Assembly (NCBI GenBank): GCA_031286695.1
Contig: JAITTY010000005.1
Coordinates: 124,001 to 188,000 of the forward strand
Length of the DNA: 64,000 bases
Direction: 5' to 3'
DNA from: Sphingobacterium sp.
GTDB lineage: Bacteria; Bacteroidota; Bacteroidia; Sphingobacteriales; Sphingobacteriaceae
Of this stretch, positions 34,667 to 44,079 are shown in pieces (position 1 is the first letter of the stretch; each line of letters starts with the position of its first letter). The position numbers were made by a program, and so were the translations under genes. The notes beneath the pieces were generated by a model. That model was not told the DNA's origin, did not search any database, and worked only from the letters and a program-made list of their open reading frames with translations.

Positions 34667-35914
34667 ATGAGTCGAATCTGCCAAATAACTGGTTTATTTT
34701 TTATAGTAGCCGCTACCTCGGCCTGCCAGCAAAACAGCAGAACAGCGACTTCACCCGATGAACTTATTAGTCCAAAAACAGGAACAAAAAAAGAACTCAC
34801 ACTTGATTCTATATACCTGTATGCCAAACAGCTCTACCGCTGGCAGGAATCTCTCCCTTCGTATACCACTTTTGATCCGAGGAAAAAATATGTCAAAATA
34901 AACCCTGAACAAACGGCCTACGAACGTGAACTTTTTGCGCTCAGCCAATACGCCTTGCGCAAGAATGATAAGCCCTATGAATGGTCGACCATTCCCAATA
35001 AGCCCAAATATTCGTATCTGGAACGCCGTCGGACTGAAAAGAAAAGTAACGGTCATATGGCAAGTACCTCCACCCCCTATCGCTATGCGACTCACCTGTC
35101 GTACTGGGCCGCAGGCAATAAACGGATTGCTTATGTATACATCCCCTCTTTTCCGGAGCTCCAGACAGTGAAGACCGAACTGGATCAACTTGCGGCCGAA
35201 CTCGCACAGCAGCAAGTTACTCATCTAATCCTCGATCTACGTCATAACGGTGGCGGTTATGTGGAAACAGCCGAATATTTAGCCAACCTCATTAGCCCGG
35301 CCAGACTGGATAAAAAAGTTATGTTCAGCGAGCAATTTCATCCGAATGTGCAGCAAGGCAAAGCAAAACTACTCCTTAAACAACCCTATCTGGATGCCAG
35401 TGGCAAAGTGGTCCAATATAAAGGACGCCCCGCGACAATGGCTGATGTGGATTATAGTGAAAAAGCCAATACGCATTACTTTATCAAAAAGGGGCATTTC
35501 AATTCTTTGCAGCAGTTATCCTGTATTGTCTCTGAACGTACAGCTTCGGCTAGTGAGCTTTTGATTAGCAGTTTCAAACCCTATCTTCCGCTGCGACTCA
35601 TCGGCCAGCAGACCTTTGGCAAACCCGTCGGATTTTTTTCCATACGTGTAGGAGCCTTCGATATTTACCTGGCTTCATTTCTTATCCGAAATGCCGATGG
35701 CTGGTCGGATTATTTTGACGGCATACCCGTAGACCTGCCTTTAGCTCCGCTCGAAACCTCCCGCCATCCCGGGGATCCAAAGGAAGCCTGGCTTGCAGCG
35801 GCTTTAAAAGATATTGCCAGAGACCATCGTATCAAAGCAATTTCATCCGCTACTTATTTTCCCTTGCCAGCAGAAGAAAATTTGCTACTCAAAACAAATT
35901 TCAAATTAAAGTAA
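34667..35914 (+). CDS. S41-family peptidase lipoprotein
   Basis: The 415-residue protein has a lipobox 'TSAC' (about Cys20) and is thus membrane-anchored outside the cytosol. The S41 core is clear: 'ILDLRHNGGGYVETAEYLANL' (cited in part) and the nucleophile stretch 'SERTASASELLISSF', then 'GQQTFGKPVG'. No PDZ domain is obvious. Its place between the di-heme gene and heme oxygenase suggests processing of surface heme proteins or cleavage of hemoproteins, but this is inference. Met1 at 34667 gives the signal sequence directly. Confidence 0.85.
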   Translation: MSRICQITGLFFIVAATSACQQNSRTATSPDELISPKTGTKKELTLDSIYLYAKQLYRWQESLPSYTTFDPRKKYVKINPEQTAYERELFALSQYALRKNDKPYEWSTIPNKPKYSYLERRRTEKKSNGHMASTSTPYRYATHLSYWAAGNKRIAYVYIPSFPELQTVKTELDQLAAELAQQQVTHLILDLRHNGGGYVETAEYLANLISPARLDKKVMFSEQFHPNVQQGKAKLLLKQPYLDASGKVVQYKGRPATMADVDYSEKANTHYFIKKGHFNSLQQLSCIVSERTASASELLISSFKPYLPLRLIGQQTFGKPVGFFSIRVGAFDIYLASFLIRNADGWSDYFDGIPVDLPLAPLETSRHPGDPKEAWLAAALKDIARDHRIKAISSATYFPLPAEENLLLKTNFKLK

Positions 35915-36022
35915 GAAACTTATTACAGCTGAATTTTGTCATACTCTTGTTTAAATTAAAACCATTTTTCATAGATGATAAAGCAGAAAACAGCATAAAT
36001 TTGTGGAAATAAATACGAATCT

Positions 36023-36045
36023 TTGTATAGAATCGTTATAAATAA
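36023..36045 (+). promoter_or_regulatory. Candidate iron/heme operator of heme oxygenase
   Basis: The motif contains TAGAATCG followed by TTATAAATAA and AAATAG, matching the copies at 25677 and 29733. AATCTTTG (36018-36025), one mismatch from TAnnTTTG, overlaps its left end. The ATG follows after 10 bases, so the leader is very short or the site overlaps the start point. Confidence 0.5.
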
Positions 36046-36055
36046 AAATAGAAAC

Positions 36056-36619
36056 ATGTTAAGTCAACATATCAAAGAGCAAACGCACGCAGCTCACCAA
36101 AACGTAGAAGGAACGATCGTGCGCCAATTGAAAAATATTCGTTCTGAAGCAGATTATGCCGAAGTATTAAAAGGCTTTTATGCTTATTTCCGCGCTGTAG
36201 AAGATAGCATCGCTCCTTTTGTAACCGCAGAAGTATTGCCAGATTTGGCCGAACGCCGCAACTCGTCTTACATCAAAAGCGACATCGAAGCTTTGGGTGG
36301 TAACGTAGATAACCTGCCAGAAGCCACTGCTCCGGCAGTAGCAAATGTACAGGAAGCACTTGCATCATTATATGTTTTGGAAGGTTCAATCATGGGTGGT
36401 CCGTATATCGTGCAGATGCTCAACAAATATGGCGTTACCAAAGGAACTTCTTTCTTCGAAGGTTATGGCGAAAATAGCCGTGACATGTGGGCTGGTTTTA
36501 CAACGGTATTAAACAAATATTCCGAAGATCCGTCAACTTATGATCGCGCAGTAGAGATTGCTAACCAAACTTTTTATAACTTTGGCGAAGTATTCACGCC
36601 TATTGCCAGTGCAAACTAA
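36056..36619 (+). CDS. Heme oxygenase (biliverdin-producing)
   Basis: The ATG at 36056 (187 residues, MLSQHIKEQTHAAHQ) is the likely start. An upstream in-frame TTG at 36023 lies in the operator-like motif. The all-helical heme oxygenase pattern is seen: the proximal-His region 'KEQTHAAHQNVEG' (His14), and the distal helix glycine motif 'LEGSIMGGPYIVQML'. These enzymes open heme in the cytosol to release iron, CO and biliverdin, using an electron donor that is not encoded here. It is the enzyme step after HmuTUV import. A 44-residue gene follows. Confidence 0.88.
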   Translation: MLSQHIKEQTHAAHQNVEGTIVRQLKNIRSEADYAEVLKGFYAYFRAVEDSIAPFVTAEVLPDLAERRNSSYIKSDIEALGGNVDNLPEATAPAVANVQEALASLYVLEGSIMGGPYIVQMLNKYGVTKGTSFFEGYGENSRDMWAGFTTVLNKYSEDPSTYDRAVEIANQTFYNFGEVFTPIASAN

Positions 36620-36648
36620 AACAAGAGCGATAGTGTTTAATTCCTTAA

Positions 36649-36783
36649 ATGGAGCAAAAAGATAACAAATCAAAATGGCTTAAGCGTGCCGGAATTGGAG
36701 CATTCCTCTTCTTTCTGGCCAAAGGACTCGTATGGCTAGCCGTATTTTTCTTCGCAGCTAAGTCCTGTAGCATATCTATTTAA
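36649..36783 (+). CDS. Small membrane protein downstream of heme oxygenase
   Basis: An ATG at 36649 opens a 44-codon frame: a charged start (MEQKDNKSKWLKRAG), one hydrophobic helix (about residues 16-37) and a short tail with a Cys (KSCSISI). It starts 29 bp after the heme oxygenase stop and ends 10 bp before a strong terminator, so it is placed like a real last gene. Small single-pass proteins of this shape are common in Sphingobacteriaceae, but I cannot name a family. A role beside heme oxygenase is not shown. Confidence 0.6.
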   Translation: MEQKDNKSKWLKRAGIGAFLFFLAKGLVWLAVFFFAAKSCSISI

Positions 36784-36793
36784 CACAAAATAT

Positions 36794-36844
36794 GAAGCCT
36801 TCATCTAACGCTCAAAAAGGGCGTCCGATGAAGGCTTCTTTTTT
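36794..36844 (+). terminator. Strong rho-independent terminator ending the heme island
   Basis: GAAGCCTTCATC pairs with GATGAAGGCTTC (36794-36805 with 36827-36838). An inner ACGCtC/GgGCGT stem and TTTTTT follow it. It starts 10 bp after the small gene. A frame of 110 codons running through it is not a gene. Confidence 0.88.
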
Positions 36845-37066
36845 AGCGCAGGCTAGATTGGCGTTTTGGATCTGCTGTGCTAATGCTATTTTCATACTGT
36901 CTTCGTATTGTGTTCGTACCACCTTCGGAGATAAACAGTCTAGTGAACATTATTGCTCCAATTCTAACCAAATAATTCCTGTTCAGGGTCTGGACGGAAT
37001 CTGGTCGGCACCTGTACAATATCTGTATCGCATCCGAATAAGGTACGAAGCAGGTACGAATCGGGT

Positions 37067-38071
37067 TTATACTTTTGTAACCACTGTCCGATACAGCTCC
37101 ATACCTTCATGGCTGATAACCTGACACAGCACATCTGAACCACTGATCGAAAAATAGAAGAAACCATACTGGTCTTTCGCAAAACTACTATACGGCAAGT
37201 CAGTTTTGACCGGTGTTACCTCGGATCCTGCCCCCGAAATAAACTGATGAAACTTCTTACCCTCTACTTTCAAATGTTGCAGGGAATGCTCATGTCCGGA
37301 AAGATAAATATCGACGCCTCGTTTTTCAAAGATAGGTTCCAAAACCTTTCGCACAGCCAGCGTATCATAATTCGTCGTACGCGGTCCTGCCGTATACAAG
37401 GGATGATGGCCGACGACAATTTTCCAATGTGCATCCGAATTTCCCATTAGCTCATCCAGCCAGGCGAGCTGTTTCTCGGGCTGTTGCCCTGCCACATGTG
37501 GCCCATACTCGCTGTTGCTATAAAATTCAGGGATCATCGGGTTGGTATCGATAAAAGCCATCAGTACCTTTTTCCCATCCTTGAGCTCAAATGTCTTGCT
37601 GTAATAACGCGAAGGCATCTTCCAGCGCCTGCTGATACCGCTATAGCGCACCTGCGCATCTGGATCTGATTTATAATCATGATTACCCAAGATAGGATAC
37701 CAGTCCCATTGCAGCGAAAATGCTGTATAGATATTTTCGAAGGAATAATGCCAAAGGGGATCATGTTCACTGACCACACCCGAAGGGTAAAAATTATCAC
37801 CGGTGGAAATAATAAAGTCATTAGAATGCTGATCGGCCCATTGGCCCATTTGCCTTGCTACAGCCAACTGATGGTCGGCACCGTTACGCCCCCAGTCTCC
37901 GACAGCCAAAAAATGAAGGTCAAAGGCATCTTTAGGCTTCAAGAGTCGCTGTATATCTTCACTCTCTAGTTGGGTCGGTTTTACAGATCCAAAGCTACTG
38001 AGCGAAAATCCGCCTAGGCCGGCTGTAATCGCCGTACCCAGGGAATTTTTCATAAAAGTTCTGCGTTTCAT
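37067..38071 (-). CDS. Tat-exported metallophosphatase (acid phosphatase-like)
   Basis: The 334-residue protein starts with a twin-arginine signal (MKRRTFMKNSLG), so it is folded and metallated before export. Metal motifs follow the purple acid phosphatase order: 'VGDWGRNGAD', 'STGDNFYPSG', 'LGNHDYK', 'VVGHHPLYT' and 'SGHEHSLQH'. It resembles tartrate-resistant acid phosphatases, which hydrolyse phosphomonoesters. It is 9 bp after the SusD gene, the last gene of a sigma/FecR/SusC/SusD operon, so it probably acts on the ligand taken up, e.g. an organophosphate or phosphorylated glycan. Confidence 0.88.
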   Translation of the reverse strand: MKRRTFMKNSLGTAITAGLGGFSLSSFGSVKPTQLESEDIQRLLKPKDAFDLHFLAVGDWGRNGADHQLAVARQMGQWADQHSNDFIISTGDNFYPSGVVSEHDPLWHYSFENIYTAFSLQWDWYPILGNHDYKSDPDAQVRYSGISRRWKMPSRYYSKTFELKDGKKVLMAFIDTNPMIPEFYSNSEYGPHVAGQQPEKQLAWLDELMGNSDAHWKIVVGHHPLYTAGPRTTNYDTLAVRKVLEPIFEKRGVDIYLSGHEHSLQHLKVEGKKFHQFISGAGSEVTPVKTDLPYSSFAKDQYGFFYFSISGSDVLCQVISHEGMELYRTVVTKV

Positions 38072-38080
38072 AAATCGTTT

Positions 38081-39730
38081 CTAATAACCCGGATTCTGCT
38101 TCCAGTGTGTGTTTACATTTAAGACTGTTGTTGGCACCGGAAAGATGCGACGAAACTTCTCGCTCATGCCAGCCGGATACAGCGATCGGAATCCCCAGTT
38201 ATCTTCAAATTTGCCGTAACGGATCAAGTCATTTCTACGCCAGGATTCATCGGCAAACTCTCGTGCACGCTCATCCAATACATCCTGTAAGCTTGGGGCG
38301 ACTGTCATTGCCGGTGCATTGACATACGATCGAATCTGATTGACTAGGGATTGGGGCGTCTGACCGTTGGTCGCGGTAGCACCACGAAGTATAGCTTCAG
38401 CTTTCATCAGTAGAATATCCGCATAGCGAAATACAGGAACATCATTGCTCTGATTGCGTTGATTGGCCGACGTTACTGCAACATCCATATAAAATTTAAT
38501 GGAACGGTATCCCATCGAACGGCCCTTCTGGTCGTTTCCTGCATTCAACGTGGCCGCACCATCGGGACGCAAAGTAATCTCCCTGGTGGTTTCGAGCTGC
38601 CAGTCAAACTGCACATCAGCATCAGCACCTTTATAATCTTGGTCTATACCACGTTTGGAGGTCTTGATCATGAAAGGACGCTTTTTGTCCTCAACATAAT
38701 TTGACCAATAATATTGTTTGCCACCGATGTAAGATGCATTGCGCTCGTCGCCATCTAAATTAAACTTGTCCAAATAGGTGGGCAATACGCGAAAGGTCCC
38801 GCCTACACTTTGAGGTAATGATGCAAACTGGTTTTGTCCACTGCGGTGAATCCAGAACCGGGCATAGGTCATGCCCTGCTGTTTTTCACGGTCATAGGGC
38901 ACAGCGAAGATAAAATCCTTCACTTGGTAGCCATTGTCTGGACGGAATTTCTCCATAAACTTATGGCTAGTCAAATTAAATTGACCTGAAGCAATGATCG
39001 AATCACACATTGCTACCACCGCATTTAACTTCTCATTTGGCATGGATGGTGTGTAATTAGTGACATCAGCCGTCGTATATACATTCCAGTTGAGATACAG
39101 TTTGGCCAATAAAGCCTCAGCCATATACTTCGTTGCTTTCCCGTAAGTTGCCACCGAAACTGTTGTTGGCAGCAAATCTTTTACAGCCAATAATTCGGAC
39201 TCGATAAAACGGCAGATATCGGCGCGGTCCGTTCGCGCAGGCACAGCGTCGATCGGACCTGTGATTAATGGGGCTGCCCCAAAATTGTCCATCAATATAA
39301 AATAATAGTAAGCACGAATAGCTCGCGCAGGCGCCGTAAACTGTTCTTTATCCGATCCAAATAGCGTGATGGCGTTATTGGCTAATGTGATTCCTGTAGA
39401 CGCCCCGTTCCAGATGCTCGGTAGCATTCCGTTATCCGCAGTCCAGTTGTGCACATGGAATTCACGGTAACGTCCACCATCGTAGTAGTCGGTACCAATA
39501 GCCACGCTGACAGCCTCATCGGCCGACAAAGTCTGTATCATCCAATGATCACGACCTAAAGCCTCACGATAGGCAGCATACACATCAGCCAAAATGGCTT
39601 CGGCAGCACGTTCAGTGTTTGGAAACTCCGTATGTTGTGATTTTATATCAACGTCCAAGTCAGTACAAGAAACTTGCGAAATGGCCAGGGCCGACAACGC
39701 AAATAAGTGGATAATAAGTTTTGATTTCAT
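38081..39730 (-). CDS. SusD/RagB-family surface lipoprotein
   Basis: I place the start at MKSKLIIH (39730, 549 residues) as the six residues before it add nothing to the signal peptide. Lipobox 'SQVSC' is followed by TDLDVD. The family features are the N-terminal 'NTERAAEAILADVYAAYREAL', TPR-like helices and the C-terminal 'DERAREFADESWRRNDLIRYGKF' and 'IFPVPTTVLNVN', ending in 'WKQNPGY'. It caps the SusC barrel and binds the ligand at the cell surface. Confidence 0.92.
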   Translation of the reverse strand: MKSKLIIHLFALSALAISQVSCTDLDVDIKSQHTEFPNTERAAEAILADVYAAYREALGRDHWMIQTLSADEAVSVAIGTDYYDGGRYREFHVHNWTADNGMLPSIWNGASTGITLANNAITLFGSDKEQFTAPARAIRAYYYFILMDNFGAAPLITGPIDAVPARTDRADICRFIESELLAVKDLLPTTVSVATYGKATKYMAEALLAKLYLNWNVYTTADVTNYTPSMPNEKLNAVVAMCDSIIASGQFNLTSHKFMEKFRPDNGYQVKDFIFAVPYDREKQQGMTYARFWIHRSGQNQFASLPQSVGGTFRVLPTYLDKFNLDGDERNASYIGGKQYYWSNYVEDKKRPFMIKTSKRGIDQDYKGADADVQFDWQLETTREITLRPDGAATLNAGNDQKGRSMGYRSIKFYMDVAVTSANQRNQSNDVPVFRYADILLMKAEAILRGATATNGQTPQSLVNQIRSYVNAPAMTVAPSLQDVLDERAREFADESWRRNDLIRYGKFEDNWGFRSLYPAGMSEKFRRIFPVPTTVLNVNTHWKQNPGY

Positions 39731-39896
39731 ATGTATATAATGTCTCATTTGTATTTATCTCTTTAGATTCATAAATGCTTTTTGTTTATCTCATGAACCT
39801 GCTAAGTTCATGATGCCCTTTAATCGGAAATACCCAATTTTCACAGTAGCATCTATACATTTACGGAAACGGCAGGTTCATCCAATACCTAATCCG

Positions 39897-42800
39897 CTAT
39901 AAATTAAAGTTAAGTCCAAACATAAATGTACGTGTACGTGGATAGGTCTGACGGTTGTCGATTCCCGGTGTCAGTCCGCCGAGCCCTACCTCCGGATCAA
40001 TACCCTTATATTTCGTTAAGACAAACACATTGTTCATCGTCGCATAAACACGTAAGTTTTTAACAGGAATATTTTTTACCGGAATATGGTAGGCTAAGGT
40101 CACATAAGCTAGCCGCAAAAAACTTCCGTTCTCTAAATACCGATCTGATAGATAATGAGCATTGATATCCGTCATGCGCTCTGTCTCCAACACGCTGGCA
40201 AGGAGATTTTTCTGCCCTGCATTCCCGACCACATTCGAATGGCGTGCTCGAGTGGCGTTCAGAATCTTTTGACCAAAACTTCCCTGAAACATGCCCGTCA
40301 ATGAAAGACCTTTGTAAGACAAATCATTACTCCACCCGAGAGTCAACTTGGGTTGAGGACTCCCTGTGACTACCTGATCTTTCTTCTGCGGCGTAGTTGT
40401 CGTCTCGCCAGTTCTCTCACCGGTTTTGCTATCATGAGCGTAAAAGATCGAGATACCCTTATCGTTGTACCCCGCCCATTCCCATGTATAGAATTGTCCT
40501 ATGGGAGCTCCCGGAGTCAAACGCTGCTGAAATAAATTACTTTGTCCTGCCCCACCAAGATCCGAAAGCTCAATATAATCCTTAGTAAACTGCTCATTGG
40601 CGATACTGGCAACCTTGTTCGTATTGTGTGACAAAACCAGTCCGGTATTCCATTTAAAAAACGGTTTGTCTATCGCTTTCGCATTCATCGTCAGCTCTAT
40701 TCCACGATTTTCAATTTCCCCAACATTTGCTGTCAAGACTGGATAAATGTACTTTGATTGACTGACTTGATAGTCATAGATCAGGTCGCTTGTCTTCTTT
40801 TTATACACTTCTAACGATCCTGTCAGACGATTATTTAAAACACTGAAATCCATTCCTAGATTGACCATGCTGGTCGTCTCCCATTTGAGATTAGGATTAC
40901 TGTTGCGCAGGACTTGCAGCGTACGTAAAGGACTGATGAGGCCAGCCGCACTTACATAATCAAAAAACTTAGAAGATGCCCCTTGTACGCTCTGCGCGGT
41001 AAAAGCATCGAAGCCGAGCGAATTACCACTCACACCATATCCTGCGCGGAGCTTGAGGTCATCAAAAATACCCATTTCACGGATAAAAGATTCATCAGAT
41101 AGTCTCCATGCTGCAGAAACAGAAGGGAAAGTCGCCCAACGATTGTTCGTACCAAAGGCCGACGAGCCATCACGTCTTACAGTTGCCTGCAGCAAGTATT
41201 TACTATTGTAAGCATAATTCACACGCCCATAGACCGATATCATACGCAAAGTAGACAAATAATAATTCCCAAATCCGAGTAGATCAACTACATTGGCCAT
41301 TCCCGGGTTATAGTAACTTAGATCATCGTTGTAATAATCCGACGTTGTTAACTGGAAACCGTCATTATTATTATTCTCTTCCCAGGAGTAGCCGGCCAGC
41401 GCAGACAACTTATGTTTTCCAGCAAATGTCTTTTCATAATTTAAGTTCATTTCCATCACCTTGCGTTCGTCTTCCACTGCAGCACGAATGGATTTCCCAT
41501 TTTGGTTGCGGGCCGCCATTGACAAACTTGAATAGTATTGTGCATTGTTAAACTGTCTGTTCTGTAGAGACAGGTCAATGTTATATGTCAGTCCATTTAG
41601 GATTTCATAGCCCAACTTGGCATGTGCCTGAATGACTTTATTCTTGGAGAAATTTGTATTTTCTTCAATCAGTGAAAGCGGATTAGCGTACTGGGAGCGG
41701 TCTGATTTTTCAAACCAGGACCCATCGGTATTTTTGATCGGTGACACAGGCAAATAATAATACATGGCATCATATACACTGAGCCCGTCACTTAAAGCAA
41801 GTACGTCATGTTGTTTGGTGATACTGGCATTGATGTTGAATGAAGCTGTCAGGCGGTTGTTGAGTGCCTTTGTCTGCAAAAATGCACGGGCGATTTGGCG
41901 CCCCATATCAGTGCCTTTGATGACTCCATTATTTTTTATGGTATTGAGACTAATACTGTACTGAGTTTGGTCGCCACCCCCGAGAATAGAAATATTATGA
42001 TTGTTGGATATCCCTGTTCGCTCCACGGCACGCTCCCAGTTGGTATCTGCGCCTAAGTCGTCGGTAGGTTCCATCGAAAAGCCATTGTCATTGACATACG
42101 ATCGATATTGCGCTGCATTCATCATCTTATAATGCTTAGCAACCTTGTCGATCGCCAAATAGCCATTATAATTGATGCTGGTTTGTCCTGATTTCCCGCG
42201 CTTCGTTGTGACAATAATAACACCATTAGCGGCTTTGGAACCATAAATAGCGGTTGCTGAGGCGTCTCGAAGCACATCAATAGATGCGATATCATCTGGG
42301 GCCACCAATGCCAGGGAAGCTCCGGGTACCCCATCGATCACATAGTAAGGTTCCATAGCTTCACCGCTGCGCAATGTTGATGCACCTCTTAGACTGATAG
42401 AAGGCGTAGCATTGGGATTACTGTTATTTGTCGAAATCGTTAGCCCCGCAACTTTACCCTGCAGCATCTGCGCTGGTGAGGTAAATACCCCTACATTGGC
42501 GTCTTCGGCTTTAACCGTCGTGATGGAGCTTGTCACATCTTTTCTTGATACGCGACCGTAACCGATGACTACTTCATCCAGTTTAACTGAACTCTGCTGA
42601 AGCTTAACGCTTAGCGATAAAGGCTTTCTTGCTTCGACGACATAACCCGATAGTGTATCGGACTGAAATCCTACAGCCGAAAACACAAATTGATAGCCTG
42701 CATGTTCCACTAAATCCTGGAATTGGAATAGTCCCTGACTATTTGTACTTGTGGTCACACGCTGGTTGCCGTTGACCTGAATTGCCTTCACGCTGACACC

Positions 42801-42932
42801 CGGGAGAAATTCCCCCTTTTCATTTTGTACCGCTCCTTTCACCTGCTGCTGCGCATACGCCTGGGAAAGCCCGGCAGAAAGCAGCGCAAAAATAAGCAGA
42901 TTCTTTTTTCGTGAATTTGTTTTTCTGAGCAT
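39897..42932 (-). CDS. SusC/RagA-family TonB-dependent transporter
   Basis: The 1011-residue protein has a signal peptide, a carboxypeptidase-regulatory-like domain (about 28-115), a TonB-box-like segment before 'LDEVVIGYGRVSRKDVTSSI', and a plug with 'LRDASATAIYGSKAANGVIIVTTKRG' (cited in part) and a large barrel ending 'RTFMFGLNFNL'. It imports the ligand of the SusD partner. Unlike the 52445 protein it has no N-terminal STN domain, although its operon encodes a sigma/FecR pair. It starts 5 bp after the FecR gene stop. Confidence 0.92.
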   Translation of the reverse strand: MLRKTNSRKKNLLIFALLSAGLSQAYAQQQVKGAVQNEKGEFLPGVSVKAIQVNGNQRVTTSTNSQGLFQFQDLVEHAGYQFVFSAVGFQSDTLSGYVVEARKPLSLSVKLQQSSVKLDEVVIGYGRVSRKDVTSSITTVKAEDANVGVFTSPAQMLQGKVAGLTISTNNSNPNATPSISLRGASTLRSGEAMEPYYVIDGVPGASLALVAPDDIASIDVLRDASATAIYGSKAANGVIIVTTKRGKSGQTSINYNGYLAIDKVAKHYKMMNAAQYRSYVNDNGFSMEPTDDLGADTNWERAVERTGISNNHNISILGGGDQTQYSISLNTIKNNGVIKGTDMGRQIARAFLQTKALNNRLTASFNINASITKQHDVLALSDGLSVYDAMYYYLPVSPIKNTDGSWFEKSDRSQYANPLSLIEENTNFSKNKVIQAHAKLGYEILNGLTYNIDLSLQNRQFNNAQYYSSLSMAARNQNGKSIRAAVEDERKVMEMNLNYEKTFAGKHKLSALAGYSWEENNNNDGFQLTTSDYYNDDLSYYNPGMANVVDLLGFGNYYLSTLRMISVYGRVNYAYNSKYLLQATVRRDGSSAFGTNNRWATFPSVSAAWRLSDESFIREMGIFDDLKLRAGYGVSGNSLGFDAFTAQSVQGASSKFFDYVSAAGLISPLRTLQVLRNSNPNLKWETTSMVNLGMDFSVLNNRLTGSLEVYKKKTSDLIYDYQVSQSKYIYPVLTANVGEIENRGIELTMNAKAIDKPFFKWNTGLVLSHNTNKVASIANEQFTKDYIELSDLGGAGQSNLFQQRLTPGAPIGQFYTWEWAGYNDKGISIFYAHDSKTGERTGETTTTPQKKDQVVTGSPQPKLTLGWSNDLSYKGLSLTGMFQGSFGQKILNATRARHSNVVGNAGQKNLLASVLETERMTDINAHYLSDRYLENGSFLRLAYVTLAYHIPVKNIPVKNLRVYATMNNVFVLTKYKGIDPEVGLGGLTPGIDNRQTYPRTRTFMFGLNFNL

Positions 42933-42937
42933 ATCTG

Positions 42938-43996
42938 TTAGTTGTTTAGATGTTCGATAATGGAATCTTCTTGTTTGTAAAGGGTATAACTGCCGTCCTC
43001 ATTCGCGACAAAGCGCAATTCATTGATTAAGCAGATTGTGGTCAGGATATCTTTCAGATTGTCCTTGCGCACATCAATTTCACCCGTGTAATGAATCTCG
43101 GCTATATTTTGATCGCCAATATGGATATGATGCTTAAATGCGGTCTCCAAAGCACGGAGTACAGCAGGCATAGGTGTATTTTTCAAATTTAATAAGTCAG
43201 CCGCAGCCAAATCTGACGTTTTCGCTGTTGCTTCCTTGCGAAGCCCGTCCACTTGGGTCAGTCCCGACTTATCCACACGCAGCTTTTGGCCCGGACCATT
43301 CAAAAAAACTTGCTTAAAACCATTTGTCAATGAGGATACAAGCACCTTACCCGTATGAAGTGCTACGGTTACAGCTTGATTCCTCAATTGGGTACTGATG
43401 GTAAAGGAGGTACCGAGAGCGGTTGTTTTAGTCCCTGCGGCAATCACCGAAAATGGACGTTTAGGATCAGACGCTACATCAAAGTAAGCTCTACCGACAA
43501 GTTCAATATCACGGGCATTTTCAGTAAAATCCTTCATATAACGAATGTGGCTCAGCCCAAATAAGCGAACATGAGACCCATCAGGCAGATCGAGCAGCAC
43601 ACTTTGTCGGTTTTTATTTTCGATCAATGTCCAGCCGGTATCTTTCAAAGTCGCAGGCTTTGCCACGACAGTTACTTTACTGGCTGGTGGCAACAACTTG
43701 TCTTTTGTCCACCAGGTAATAAAATGGAAGGAAAAGAAGAAGAGAACCGCCGCGGCCGCGGTATAACGGAGATATCGTATCGTTTTATATTTACCGAGCA
43801 ACTTGCGCTCACGGCACTTCTCTTGATCCTCAATTGCGGTTTGGACTAGTAGTTTCATCTCTTCGCTAGGGACGCTTCCTTCTAGATCGGTAGCTTCATA
43901 TTTTTTCCAGTCTTCATCCTTAAACAGTTCGTCGACCAAAAAAGGCATTTTCCAGATCGTCTTACGGATCTGATTCTTCTTTTTATCATGCTTCAT
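42938..43996 (-). CDS. FecR-family anti-sigma factor
   Basis: The 352-residue protein has a cytosolic N-terminal part (1-82), one membrane helix (about 83-102, 'YTAAAAVLFFFSFHFITWW'), the FecR domain with 'DLPDGSHVRLFGLSHIRYMKDF', 'RDIELVGRAYFDVASDPKRPF' and 'TALGTSFTIS', and a C-terminal STN-like (DUF4974) domain ('LNLKNTPMPAVLRALETAF'). It holds the sigma factor of 44080 until a signal comes from the outer membrane. The gene lies 83 bp after the sigma gene. Confidence 0.9.
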   Translation of the reverse strand: MKHDKKKNQIRKTIWKMPFLVDELFKDEDWKKYEATDLEGSVPSEEMKLLVQTAIEDQEKCRERKLLGKYKTIRYLRYTAAAAVLFFFSFHFITWWTKDKLLPPASKVTVVAKPATLKDTGWTLIENKNRQSVLLDLPDGSHVRLFGLSHIRYMKDFTENARDIELVGRAYFDVASDPKRPFSVIAAGTKTTALGTSFTISTQLRNQAVTVALHTGKVLVSSLTNGFKQVFLNGPGQKLRVDKSGLTQVDGLRKEATAKTSDLAAADLLNLKNTPMPAVLRALETAFKHHIHIGDQNIAEIHYTGEIDVRKDNLKDILTTICLINELRFVANEDGSYTLYKQEDSIIEHLNN

Positions 43997-44079
43997 ACTC
44001 CTATTACGCAGGCCAGCACGACATCCCTTACTACTTAATAATTATTTAATAATAGAACCTAATCCTTAACATGGAGGAC

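Noticed and set aside
36792..37124. 110-codon forward frame after the small membrane gene
   Set aside because: It starts inside the arms of a strong terminator, runs into the opposite-strand phosphatase gene and has no protein-like pattern.
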